Part shown: in pieces, positions 8,779 through 17,791 of the stretch | Layout of the letters: the number at the start of each line of letters is the position of its first letter | Numbering within the stretch: position 1 is the first letter of the stretch | DNA from: Herpetosiphon llansteffanensis | Lineage (GTDB): Bacteria > Chloroflexota > Chloroflexia > Chloroflexales > Herpetosiphonaceae | NCBI RefSeq assembly: GCF_003205875.1 | Contig: NZ_PUBZ01000065.1 | Coordinates: 62,001-126,000, forward strand | Direction of reading: 5' to 3' | Length of the DNA stretch: 64,000 nucleotides | Notes under the pieces: model-generated | Told to the model about the DNA's origin: nothing | Seen by the model: the letters and a program-made list of their open reading frames with translations, nothing else | The model's database searches: none | Program-made: the position numbers and the translations under genes

Positions 8779-9572
8779 AAAATCTATACTCCAACAATTA
8801 AAAGTAAGCTAAAACACAACATAGCACCACACCGCACCAACCCGTGTCGTCAATGAACGGGGGTGGGGCATGCTGCTATGTAACTGGCCACAAGGTGTTG
8901 ATTGTGCTTGCTGTTGCCAGCAAGTTTTGCAACACCCTTTTGGGCTGTGGTGTACCCAAGAGGCATCCGCTGATTATTCGCTTTTCCCTACCAACCGAGC
9001 CAAGCCTGTTTCCGTGGGCAGCAGCGGGAAGGCTATTCGAGCCGCCAGCCTCACGCACCAACTTGGAGTTTGTAGGTTAGCACTCGCCCTGCGGCGAGGA
9101 ACCTCTACCTCGTTTTCTGAATCGCAGCGCACCTTGATTCAGACCGTTGCGCTTAAATTGGGTAGCTGTGATTGCTCCTTATCCAATGCTTGGCCATCTG
9201 CCACGCTTGGGGCATTATACTGCATATTGCTATTTTGCAAAGTGTGCTGGGCCGTTGATCTACGAAGGACACGAAGAGCACGAAGGGCAGTAAGGGCTAT
9301 AGGCTGAAGGTTTTTGGCTTTTGATCTACGAAGAAGCATCCGAAGATTGTTTTTTAGCCACGAATTGCACGAATTCCACGAATGAGTATTTTTTAGCCAC
9401 AGATTGACACAGATTTGCTCAGATTGATTATTCCTATAGCCTATAGCCTTATGTTCTATGCTTTTTGTTCTTATTTTCAATTTTTGATTTCTGACTTTTG
9501 GTTTGCTCTATGTTCTATGTTCTATATTCTAAACAAAAAAACACCCCATTGGAATGGGATGTTTGTGGATGG
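8779..9572. other. 800-base non-coding stretch with hairpins and short repeats
   Basis: No credible coding region: the open frames are Cys-rich and lack ribosome-binding sites. The first half has strong hairpins (8894-8959). From 9256 to 9425 it is packed with CACGAA-type repeats, including TTTTAGCCACGAATTGCACG at about 9352-9371 and a related AGCCACAGATTGACACAG at about 9395. Similar units recur at 30.2 and 38.3-38.5 kb. Confidence 0.6.
8894..8959. other. Two consecutive strong hairpins, candidate structured RNA or leader
   Basis: Hairpin one pairs GGTGTTG (8894-8900) with CAACACC (8930-8936) and, inside it, CTTGCTG (8907-8913) with CAGCAAG (8918-8924). Hairpin two pairs TTGGG (8940-8944) with CCCAA (8955-8959). 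A further stem is possible around 9010-9033. The region lies 115-180 bases upstream of glmS if read on the minus strand. I cannot assign it to a known RNA family. Confidence 0.35.
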
Positions 9573-9645
9573 AGCGGGAAACGGGGTTCGAACCCGCAAC
9601 CTTCTGTTTGGGAAACAGATGCGCTGCCAATTGCGCCATTCCCGC
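9573..9645 (-). tRNA. tRNA-Gly (anticodon CCC)
   Basis: A complete cloverleaf of 73 bases on the minus strand. The acceptor stem GCGGGAA/TTCCCGC pairs perfectly. The D arm is GCGC/GCGC, the anticodon arm TCTGT/ACAGA with loop TTCCCAA, and the T arm GCGGG/CCCGT around TTCGAAC. The discriminator base is T. The CCA end is not encoded. It reads GGG codons. Confidence 0.96.
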
Positions 9646-9802
9646 TCATCAAGCTCTGTGAGTATACTCAAAAGCAGCCAAGCTGTCAACCATAGGCTAA
9701 TTATTAAAAAGCACTGCCCAACAAGCAGATACCGTTAAATGTATCGAACTAAATATGGTACACTAGCGCCATCAGGCTATTTTTCTTCGTGAGAGGGCAA
9801 CG

Positions 9803-11695
9803 ATGAGTGTTCTTCAATCAGGTGTTTTGCTCAACCACCAATACGAAATTATTAAAAAAATTGGTGGTGGTGGAGGCGGAAATGTTTACGAAGCCCTTGA
9901 CCAAAATTTAGGTCGCCGAGTTGCGGTCAAGCATTTAATTCTGCCAAGCAATGATGCGATCAAGCATTTTAAAAAAGAAGCGCGTTTATTAGCCAGCCTT
10001 GAACACCAGAATTTGCCGCAGGTCTATAATCAGTTCGAGGAAGGCCCAGGCCATTTTTTGGTCATGGAATATATCGAAGGCACTGACCTTGATCAATATC
10101 TGCGCGATCACGCTGGCCCTTTGGCCTTAGCCACAGTTTTAGCTTGGGCCGATGATCTGCTCAAATTGCTTGAGTATCTGCATACTACCCCGAAAGAGCC
10201 AGTTATTCACCGCGACATCAAGCCAGCAAATATTAAATTGAGCACAACTGGCCAATTGAAATTGATTGATTTTGGCTTGGCAAAAAGTGATTTATCAACC
10301 CAAATCAATAATGTGTATATGAGTGTTCGTGGCTATACCTCGACCTACGCGCCCTTAGAGCAACTGGTGCCCAAAGATGATGAGCGCACCGATCAGCGTA
10401 GCGACTTGTATGCCTTTGGCGTAACGCTCTATCATTTGCTGACTGGTAGCGTGCCAATCGATGCTAACAAAAAGCAAATTGATGCGACCAATCGCTATGC
10501 AATGGTCATCCAGTCCAAGCCCGACCCAATTCTGCGCCCAAAACAGCTGAATCCGACCATTCCTGACTATGTTGATGCGGCTATTATGCAGGCGATTACG
10601 ATCAATAAGGCTGATCGTTTTGGCTCAGCAGCAGAATTTCGCCAGGCATTAAATCCTTCGCCGGTTGCTAAATTTGGCTCAAGTTTTGCTGGTTTGCTGA
10701 GTGCGCGGCCTAAATCACAGCCTGCGGCTAGCAAATCAAGCCAAGCATCAACCAGCCAACGTAAGCAAACTGCAAACTCAACCAGCCAACGCAGCCAACC
10801 AGTTCAGCCAATTTCAACCCCGCAAATTTCGCGCCCAGCAAGCGATCATTTCGAACCACCAATTGCGCCTCTGCCCAACCCAAAGCCCAAATCGATCAAG
10901 CGCTTCGTTCCATTGCTGGCCTTGCTTTTGCTGGGCATGGGTGGCGGTGGCTGGTGGTGGGTTAAGGCCAATCCTAGCATCAACCCAACACCCTCGCCCA
11001 ACCAAAATAATCAACTCAATGTATATAATGCAGCGCCAAATTCAGCGGCAACAATGCCTTCTAGCAGCAGTGGCAGTGCTGCGCAACCAACCACAACCTT
11101 AGGCCAAGCAACTGCCACCTTAGCGCCTAACGCAACTGCAACCTTGGAGCCAAGTGCAACTGCAACCTTGGAGCCGACAATTGCAGTTGTTGTGCAGCCA
11201 ACTGCCCGTCCAGCAACCGCTCGGCCTGTTTTGCAACCAACTCAACGGCCTGCGCCACAGCCAACCAATCCACCACCGCCACCATCCGATCGCGATGGCG
11301 ATGGCGTGGTCGATGCCAACGACCCTTGCCCAGACACCAATGGCCCGAACAATGGCTGCCCTGCGCCGCCACCACCAGATCGTGATGGCGATGGCGTGGT
11401 CGATGTCAATGACCCTTGCCCAGATGTGGCTGGCCCGAATAATGGTTGCCCTGCGCCAGTCGAAGTTGCCGACCGTGATGGCGATACAATTCCCGATGAT
11501 CGTGACGACTGCCCGAATGAGCCAGGCGATCCATCACGCCGTGGCTGCCCGAAACCTAAAGATCAACCAACCAATCCACCGCCAACTAATACGCCACGAC
11601 CAGAGCCAACAGATGTACCGCAACCAACAGTGGCACCAACCAAGGAGATCCCACCAACCCCGAAGCCAAATGTTCCTCCTACACCTGGCCCATAG
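9803..11695 (+). CDS. Membrane Ser/Thr protein kinase with extracellular TSP3-like repeats
   Basis: A 630-residue PASTA-less Hanks-type kinase. The cytoplasmic catalytic domain (about 10-285) is complete: a glycine-rich loop, VAVKHL lysine, HRDIKPANIKL catalytic loop, DFGLAK and a YAPLEQ activation-segment end. After a Ser/Gln-rich linker, one transmembrane helix lies near 370-392 (FVPLLALLLLGMGGGGWWWV). The outside part has Thr/Pro-rich stalk repeats (ATATLEPS) and three acidic repeats of the type DRDGDGVVDxNDPCPD...NNGCP, like thrombospondin type 3 calcium-binding repeats with paired cysteines. The start follows GAGAGGG. It is a paralog of the next gene and probably senses or binds something at the cell surface. 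Confidence 0.93.
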   Translation: MSVLQSGVLLNHQYEIIKKIGGGGGGNVYEALDQNLGRRVAVKHLILPSNDAIKHFKKEARLLASLEHQNLPQVYNQFEEGPGHFLVMEYIEGTDLDQYLRDHAGPLALATVLAWADDLLKLLEYLHTTPKEPVIHRDIKPANIKLSTTGQLKLIDFGLAKSDLSTQINNVYMSVRGYTSTYAPLEQLVPKDDERTDQRSDLYAFGVTLYHLLTGSVPIDANKKQIDATNRYAMVIQSKPDPILRPKQLNPTIPDYVDAAIMQAITINKADRFGSAAEFRQALNPSPVAKFGSSFAGLLSARPKSQPAASKSSQASTSQRKQTANSTSQRSQPVQPISTPQISRPASDHFEPPIAPLPNPKPKSIKRFVPLLALLLLGMGGGGWWWVKANPSINPTPSPNQNNQLNVYNAAPNSAATMPSSSSGSAAQPTTTLGQATATLAPNATATLEPSATATLEPTIAVVVQPTARPATARPVLQPTQRPAPQPTNPPPPPSDRDGDGVVDANDPCPDTNGPNNGCPAPPPPDRDGDGVVDVNDPCPDVAGPNNGCPAPVEVADRDGDTIPDDRDDCPNEPGDPSRRGCPKPKDQPTNPPPTNTPRPEPTDVPQPTVAPTKEIPPTPKPNVPPTPGP

Positions 11696-11793
11696 TAAAA
11701 GCAAAATAGGCTATAATCGAGCGCGTAGCCTTTCACAGCTTCAAGCATCCCTCATGCTACGCGCCTAAATCAATGAAACAGTTGAGGCACGCT

Positions 11794-13605
11794 ATGTTTC
11801 CAAATGGCATGATCCTAAATGAAACCTATGAAATTCGTGAGCGGATTGGCCATGGCGGCGGTGGCGCGGTCTATGCCGCCTATGATATTAAGTTGCGCAA
11901 ATTGGTGGCAATTAAATATCTGCACCTTGAGGGCGACCATGCAATCAAGGCGTTTGGCCACGAAGCCAGTTTATTGGCCAATTTGCATCACCCTAGCTTG
12001 CCCAAGGTCTTTTTGCACTTTAGCACCAACGATGGCCAATTTTTGGTGATGGATTTGATCGATGGCGACGATTTGAGCACCTTGCTTGAACGCCAAGGCG
12101 GCCCGCTGCCAGTCGAGCAAGTGCTTGGTTGGGCCGATCAACTGTTGAGTGTTTTGACCTATCTGCATACATACTATCGCCAGCCGATTGTGCACCGTGA
12201 TATTAAGCCAGCCAATATTAAAATTACGACTCGTGGCGAATTGAAATTGTTGGATTTTGGCTTGGCAAAGGCCGAAATTTTCACCAATATGCGCAGCGCC
12301 ATGCATAGCGTTCATGGCTATACCTTGACCTACGCGCCGCCTGAGCAGATTAATCAAGAAGGAACCGACCCACGCAGCGATTTATATTCGCTGGGCGCAA
12401 CGCTCTATCATTTATTAACTGGGCGCACACCAACCGATGGCGATGGCAAAACTGCCGATGCTTTAGCGCGAACTTTGGCACTTGCCAAACGTAAGCCCGA
12501 CCCAATTATTGCGCCAAAATTGCTTAATCCTGCAATTCCTGAGCATGTCAATCAGGCAATTATGCGTTCGCTGGAAATTGATGCTGATGAGCGCTTTGCT
12601 TCTGCAGAGGAATTTCGCCAGATCTTAGCCCAACCCTATACGCCAATTAACCCTGCCCAAACCCAAATTTTGCCAACTACAATTCGCTCACGGGCAATCA
12701 CTGGGCCGCCCAAACAAGCGTCAATTCGCGAAAGTAGCCAGCCTCAATCGCCAATTAGCACGCCAAAAAGCAACTATCCGGCCCAAGCAACACCTGAACC
12801 AAGCGTGCAAGCGCAGCCAAAACCCAGCTTCAAACGCTTTCTGCCAGGCTTGTTGGGCTTACTATTGGTGGCGGCTGGCGGTGGTTGGTGGCTGAGCCGT
12901 GATGAGCAAACGCCAATCGTCACGCTTAGTCAGGCTACCAACACGCTTGTGGCTGCTCAACCAAGCCAAAGTCTATCAACCACAACCGGAATAAATGCTG
13001 TTGATAAGCCAACCATCACCTTGGGTGTGGCTACAAGCGCGCCAACGAGCATTGCCGAAGATGTGGCAACCACGACCGCTCAGCCTGATCAGCCAACCAC
13101 TGCTGCGGTACAGCCAAGCGCTCAGCCAGCAACGGCCCGTCCTGCAGTGCAGCCAACCAATCGACCTGCTACTGCTCGCCCTGCGCCAACCAATCCGCCA
13201 GCATTTCAACCAACCAATCCACCAGTTGTTGTGCAGCCAACCAACGAGCCGATTGTGCAGCCAACCAACCAGCCAGCGCCAAGCGATCGCGATGGCGATG
13301 GATTTAATGATGATGTTGATGGCTGTCCCGATGTGGCTGGGCCAAATAATGGCTGCCCAGCTCCGATTGAGCCAACCCAACCGCCAGCAGTACTTGATCG
13401 TGATGGCGATACGATTCCCGATGATCGCGATGCCTGCCCGAATGAGCCTGGTGATCCATCACGCAATGGCTGCCCGAAGCCAGCTGAGCAGCCAACCATT
13501 CCACCACGTCCAACAGATGCACCAGTGCAACCTACGAGAGTTCCACCAACTGTTGTTCCAGAAGCGACGAAACCACCACCGCAGCCACCAACCGTTCGAC
13601 CATAA
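11794..13605 (+). CDS. Membrane Ser/Thr protein kinase, paralog of the preceding gene
   Basis: A 603-residue Hanks-type kinase with the same architecture as its upstream neighbour. The kinase domain has VAIKYL, HRDIKPANIKI, DFGLAK and YAPPEQ, all key residues present. A single transmembrane helix follows near 347-367, then a Pro/Thr/Gln-rich stalk and two DRDGDxxxDDxDxCP repeats, one fewer than the neighbour. The frame is open seven codons further upstream, but the ATG at 11794 was preferred because TTGAGG lies at the right distance and the N-terminus then aligns with the paralog. The 98-base gap holds TATAAT at 11712-11717 and a GCGCGTAGC/GCTACGCGC inverted repeat, so it may have its own promoter. 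Confidence 0.92.
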   Translation: MFPNGMILNETYEIRERIGHGGGGAVYAAYDIKLRKLVAIKYLHLEGDHAIKAFGHEASLLANLHHPSLPKVFLHFSTNDGQFLVMDLIDGDDLSTLLERQGGPLPVEQVLGWADQLLSVLTYLHTYYRQPIVHRDIKPANIKITTRGELKLLDFGLAKAEIFTNMRSAMHSVHGYTLTYAPPEQINQEGTDPRSDLYSLGATLYHLLTGRTPTDGDGKTADALARTLALAKRKPDPIIAPKLLNPAIPEHVNQAIMRSLEIDADERFASAEEFRQILAQPYTPINPAQTQILPTTIRSRAITGPPKQASIRESSQPQSPISTPKSNYPAQATPEPSVQAQPKPSFKRFLPGLLGLLLVAAGGGWWLSRDEQTPIVTLSQATNTLVAAQPSQSLSTTTGINAVDKPTITLGVATSAPTSIAEDVATTTAQPDQPTTAAVQPSAQPATARPAVQPTNRPATARPAPTNPPAFQPTNPPVVVQPTNEPIVQPTNQPAPSDRDGDGFNDDVDGCPDVAGPNNGCPAPIEPTQPPAVLDRDGDTIPDDRDACPNEPGDPSRNGCPKPAEQPTIPPRPTDAPVQPTRVPPTVVPEATKPPPQPPTVRP

Positions 13606-13610
13606 TTGAC

Positions 13611-13646
13611 ATAAGCCCAGTAATTCAAATGGGTTGCTGGGCTTAT
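13611..13646 (+). terminator. Possible terminator after the second kinase
   Basis: A perfect 10-bp inverted repeat (ATAAGCCCAG / CTGGGCTTAT) with a 16-base loop lies five bases after the stop codon. There is no strong T run, so termination is uncertain. Confidence 0.5.
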
Positions 13647-13728
13647 TGCTGCATTCAAGGCGCAGAATCAAGTATAATCGCTGCTGTTTACGATGCCATG
13701 TGGCTCGATCGGTTGTGAAGGAAGCACT

Positions 13729-16545
13729 ATGCAGTTGATTCTTGGTTTGCTGTTAGCCCCAGTTTTGCTTTATCTGCCTGGCCTCGTTTGGGCGCGCTTT
13801 GGCCATCGCACGAGCGATTGGCTTGATCGCCAATTTGAGCGCATGCTGGTCAGCGCGCTGTGGACTGGCTGGTGGGGCTTGGTTTTGGCAAGCCTTGGTT
13901 GGTATAGTTTGCTGCATTTAGTGCTTGGCACTGCCCTATTTTGCGGGCTTGGTTGGTGGCTTAGCCACAAATTTGGCCTTGCTCCACTAGAACTTATTAA
14001 AGCCCGCCCACGCTGGGAGCGTTGGGTTTTTATCATCATATTGGCAATTTTTGCCGCAATTGTCGCCCGACCTTTTGAAACCGTCTTGGGTGGGCGTGAT
14101 GCAGGCATTTACACAGTTACTGGCTTTGCGATCGAGCGCACGGGCAGCATTGTGCAACATGAAGCCTTGGTTGCTGAGATTGTGCAAGCCATGAATTCCA
14201 CTGATCGCACGATTTCTGAGCCAGCCAAACAAGCCTATACCAACCTGCTTGGTAAGCAAGATCCAGCGCGTTTTCTGAGCACGCGCTTTCATCAACCGAG
14301 CTTTTTTATGACCGAGGAATCGGCGGCTGCTGGCAAATCGTACCCCAATAACTTTCACCTTTACCCAACCTGGATCGCCATTTGGACGAGCTTATTTGGC
14401 GTGTATGGCGGTTTGTTGGCAACTGGCTATTTGGGCTGGTTGGGCGCATGGAGCGTGGCCATGGTTGGGCGGCGGGTGGTGCGGGGCAAGGCCAGTGCTT
14501 GGATGGCTGTGTTAGCGCTGGCCCTCATCAGTCTCAACAGCTTGCAAATTTGGTTTAGCCGCTATTCAACTGCCGAAGCAGGCGCACAATGGACGGTTTG
14601 GAGCGGCTTGGCAATGTGGGCAGCCTATAGCCACATCGAGCCAAACCAGCGCAGTAGCCGCCGTGGCCTTTGGTATGCAGCCATCTGTGGCATCGCGCTT
14701 GGTCAATTGGCCTTGATGCGGCTCGAATTCTATTTCGGGGTTTTTCCTGTTGTCTTATATTTGGGCGCGGCCCTGATTCGGCGACGTTGGGGGCGGGGCG
14801 AAACAGCAATGGCCTTGGGCTTGGGCACGATGTTGGTGCACGCTGCAATCCACATCAGCACCATTGGTTGGCTCTATTTTATGAACAATACCTGGGGCAA
14901 GTTTCAAGATTTTGCGATTATCTCGCGCTTGGCGCACCCGTTTTATCCGCCAATTTTGCAAGATCGACGTGGTAACAACGCTAAAGCTTGGATTTTAGAG
15001 AGCAACAGCCGTTTAGCGCTTGAGTTAGCGATCGTAGGAATTGGTTTGCTGGCGCTTTGGGCTTTGTGGCGTTTTCCGCGCTTGTTGAATTGGGTTGAAG
15101 CCCAAGCCCAACGTTGGCAACACTGGTTATTGGGTGTGGTGGCAATTGGCCTTGTGTTGTTTGCAAGCTATGCCTATTTTATCCGGCCACAGCATCTTTC
15201 AAGCGCCGCCCTTTTGCACCCAATTGAGCATGCCAGCACTTGGAATAGCTATATTGGTGGCATTTTGCCGATTCCTGATGTTAAGCCTCGCCAAACGGCG
15301 ATTGCTTATGGCAATATGGTGCGCTTGGGCTGGTATTTCTCGCCTTTGGGCATTGGCTTGGGCATTGCTGGCTTGGCACTCTGGATTTGGCGCGACATGA
15401 ATCGGCGCTCATGGATGATTTTGCTGCTTGGGATTTTGTATGGCGCGTTTAGTGTTAATGATTCGTATGGTACTGCTGAACAAGCCTATATCTATATTGC
15501 GCGGCGCTTTTTGCCCGGGGCCGTGCCAATGCTTAGTTTGGGGATGGCGTGGCTTTTGGCCAAAGGCATTGTCCGATCAAACAAGCTTTTGCGCCTAACC
15601 AGCGGGCTGGCGGCGGCGGCAATGCTGCTGTTTTTTATTGCAACTGGTTGGCGCACGATTGCCCATATTGAATATAAAGGCGCTTTGGCTGCCCTAACTG
15701 AACTGGCTAGCAAAACCGAGCCAAATGCAATTGTGCTCATGCGCGGCGGCGATCGCGATTCCTCGACCAATATTGCCACGCCAATGCACTACTTGTTTGA
15801 TCGTGATTATTTGGTGGCCTACAGCGACGATCCCACGCCCTACCGCGATTTATTGGCCCAACAAGTGCGCAATTGGCAAGCCCAAGGCCGCCCGGTCTAT
15901 CTGATGCTTGGCTCGCGTGGTGGCATGCTCAATTTGCCAGGCTTTCGTTATGAAACCGTCGAGATTTTTGATTTGCCATTAAAAGAGTGGCAACAATTGC
16001 AATTGCAAAAGCCCTTTACTGCTGGCGATATTCGCTTTACCTACCGCATCTATCGGCTGGTACCTGATGCTCAGCCGATTAGCGGCCAGCAAACGATTGC
16101 AATTGATGATTATCGCTGGCAGCATAGCGGGATTAACCCGGTCGAAACCAATCCCAAAACTGGCCAGCGCTTTACATGGACAGAGGGGACTGCACGGTGG
16201 ATTATGCCCGCAATCAAGACTAGCTCAAATCTCAGCTTTAGTGTAGGATTAGGGTTAGTACCACCAAGCCTCGTAAACCAACCAGTTGAGCTTTGTTTAA
16301 GTGCGAGCTATTTGATTAAGCAGCCGATTAGCCAAGCATTGGGTTGCCAAAGCTTAAGCAGCAGTGAGCCAACCACGCTAACCTGGAAGCTGCCTGCGCT
16401 GCCAGAGCACGATTGGTTATTGCAACTCAGCCTAAGCCGCACCTGGAGTCCCAACGATTATGCTGCTGAATACCCAAGCCCGCCGAATGATGCCCGCAGC
16501 CTTGGGATTCAATGGAGTGGCACAGTCTGGCAGATTGATCAATAA
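13729..16545 (+). CDS. Large polytopic membrane glycosyltransferase-like protein
   Basis: A 938-residue protein with about a dozen hydrophobic segments in the first 650 residues and a soluble, extracytoplasmic C-terminal domain of about 250 residues. The layout, with GGRDAGIYTVTG in the first external loop and FSRYSTAEA near residue 285, fits the GT-C superfamily (dolichyl-phosphate-mannose or lipid-linked sugar transferases of the ArnT/RgtA type). The first-loop Asp would be catalytic. The ATG at 13729 follows GAAGGA; the frame is open upstream without such a site. Its place before the TadE/TadG genes suggests glycosylation of surface proteins, an inference only. Confidence 0.7.
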   Translation: MQLILGLLLAPVLLYLPGLVWARFGHRTSDWLDRQFERMLVSALWTGWWGLVLASLGWYSLLHLVLGTALFCGLGWWLSHKFGLAPLELIKARPRWERWVFIIILAIFAAIVARPFETVLGGRDAGIYTVTGFAIERTGSIVQHEALVAEIVQAMNSTDRTISEPAKQAYTNLLGKQDPARFLSTRFHQPSFFMTEESAAAGKSYPNNFHLYPTWIAIWTSLFGVYGGLLATGYLGWLGAWSVAMVGRRVVRGKASAWMAVLALALISLNSLQIWFSRYSTAEAGAQWTVWSGLAMWAAYSHIEPNQRSSRRGLWYAAICGIALGQLALMRLEFYFGVFPVVLYLGAALIRRRWGRGETAMALGLGTMLVHAAIHISTIGWLYFMNNTWGKFQDFAIISRLAHPFYPPILQDRRGNNAKAWILESNSRLALELAIVGIGLLALWALWRFPRLLNWVEAQAQRWQHWLLGVVAIGLVLFASYAYFIRPQHLSSAALLHPIEHASTWNSYIGGILPIPDVKPRQTAIAYGNMVRLGWYFSPLGIGLGIAGLALWIWRDMNRRSWMILLLGILYGAFSVNDSYGTAEQAYIYIARRFLPGAVPMLSLGMAWLLAKGIVRSNKLLRLTSGLAAAAMLLFFIATGWRTIAHIEYKGALAALTELASKTEPNAIVLMRGGDRDSSTNIATPMHYLFDRDYLVAYSDDPTPYRDLLAQQVRNWQAQGRPVYLMLGSRGGMLNLPGFRYETVEIFDLPLKEWQQLQLQKPFTAGDIRFTYRIYRLVPDAQPISGQQTIAIDDYRWQHSGINPVETNPKTGQRFTWTEGTARWIMPAIKTSSNLSFSVGLGLVPPSLVNQPVELCLSASYLIKQPISQALGCQSLSSSEPTTLTWKLPALPEHDWLLQLSLSRTWSPNDYAAEYPSPPNDARSLGIQWSGTVWQIDQ

Positions 16546-16672
16546 TAGCGCAAGCGAATTCTTAAACAAAAATTGGTACTATCGCACTATAGGCGAATCG
16601 GTATTGACCTGTGTATACTGACCTTAGCTCCAAACGTGGAACGTATGCGCATAACCAACACGGGAGGTATGT

Positions 16673-17176
16673 ATGAAACGAAAGTCGCGAGGGCAAGCCC
16701 TTGTTGAGTTTGCCTTGGTTTTCCCCCTTATTATGACGTTCTTATTCGCATCAATTGAGATGGGTTTTTACGTTTATTCCTGGTCGCAAGCCAACTACGC
16801 TGCGCGCCGAGGAGCTGAACAAGCTTCATCAGGGCCACCAATAAGAGCACTTGCTGATTATCATACAGAGCCTGATGAATGTGTACGCTTGATTCGGGCA
16901 GCTGCCATCCGCACCACAATTGGCATCCAAGCTTCAGATGTTAGGATAGGCTATAAGCTTCAAGCCAATGATACTCGGATTATTACTGATTTAAGTAATC
17001 CAACGATTCATCGCAAAGCTGGCAATATTATGCAGGTGCAGGTGATGTATGACTATCGGCCTCTTACCCCAGTTGGTGATTTATTCTTATCTGGACGGCG
17101 GATTGATGCAACCTCGCGCCGCACGATTGTCCGCTACGATTTTTCGAGTATTGACCCGCTTTCGGTTTGCCGCTAA
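16673..17176 (+). CDS. TadE-like pseudopilin family protein
   Basis: A 167-residue protein starting with the TadE signature: a short basic tail, GQALVEFALVFPL with the conserved Glu, then one hydrophobic helix (residues 9-33). The remainder is a small extracytoplasmic domain. TadE proteins are processed like type IV prepilins and act in Flp/Tad pilus assembly or surface export. GGGAGG stands upstream of the ATG. It is followed by a second TadE-like gene (19-base gap) and a TadG-like gene, forming one transcription unit. Confidence 0.87.
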   Translation: MKRKSRGQALVEFALVFPLIMTFLFASIEMGFYVYSWSQANYAARRGAEQASSGPPIRALADYHTEPDECVRLIRAAAIRTTIGIQASDVRIGYKLQANDTRIITDLSNPTIHRKAGNIMQVQVMYDYRPLTPVGDLFLSGRRIDATSRRTIVRYDFSSIDPLSVCR

Positions 17177-17195
17177 TCAATAAGGATACCTGACG

Positions 17196-17738
17196 ATGCT
17201 CAAGCTTAAATCAAAGCGCAAACAAGCAGGCCAAGCCTTAGTTGAATTTGCGCTAACCATAACAGTCTTATTCTTCTTTCTTTCAGCAATTATTGATTTT
17301 GGTTTAGCCTTTTTTGCCCATCAGGGTTTGAAGGGTGCAGCCTACGAGGCCGTTTCGTATGGGTCATTGTTCCCACTGCGCAGCGATGGAACGATCAATA
17401 CCCAAGAAATTCGCGACCGCCTTCGCTATGAAAGTGGCGCGCTCAACGATCTTTCAGGCGGCAATGGCTTACGTTTTGTCAATTTATTTGATCTTGATAA
17501 TAAGAATGGTGATGATCCAGAAAGTGTTCAAGCAGACCGGATTAGAATTACCTTCGTCAGAAGCCCAGTTCCAAATTCTGTACCGATCAATTGTGCTAAC
17601 CCAGCAACGATGATGCGCCAGTTTTGCGATATTCGGGTTTCGGTAACCTACACCTACCGTCCATTTTTTTCCTTTGCTTGGTTGTTGGGCTCAGACACAA
17701 TCAGTTTGACCGCGACCCAACAACATACCTTACCCTAG
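17196..17738 (+). CDS. TadE-like pseudopilin family protein, second copy
   Basis: A 180-residue protein with the same opening pattern as the preceding gene: a Lys/Arg-rich tail, GQALVEFALTITVL with the conserved Glu at the start of a transmembrane helix (residues 13-40), and a periplasmic or external domain with a pair of cysteines (near CANPATMMRQFC). The two copies have diverged outside the N-terminus, so they likely have different roles in one surface complex with the downstream TadG-like protein. Confidence 0.86.
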   Translation: MLKLKSKRKQAGQALVEFALTITVLFFFLSAIIDFGLAFFAHQGLKGAAYEAVSYGSLFPLRSDGTINTQEIRDRLRYESGALNDLSGGNGLRFVNLFDLDNKNGDDPESVQADRIRITFVRSPVPNSVPINCANPATMMRQFCDIRVSVTYTYRPFFSFAWLLGSDTISLTATQQHTLP

Positions 17739-17791
17739 TTAATTACCTATCACGACAGTGGTATTGAGCTTTATTTTACGGAGGATTGGCT

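Noticed and set aside
8779-9060. glmS ribozyme upstream of glmS
   Set aside because: An AGCGGATGCCTC-like string is present on the minus strand but the cleavage-site and core segments are absent.
8870-9307. 145-codon plus-strand open frame
   Set aside because: Cys-rich, no ribosome-binding site, product looks unlike any protein; the region folds as hairpins and repeats.
9256-9425. CRISPR array
   Set aside because: The repeats are short, irregular and back to back, with no spacers of constant length and no cas genes.
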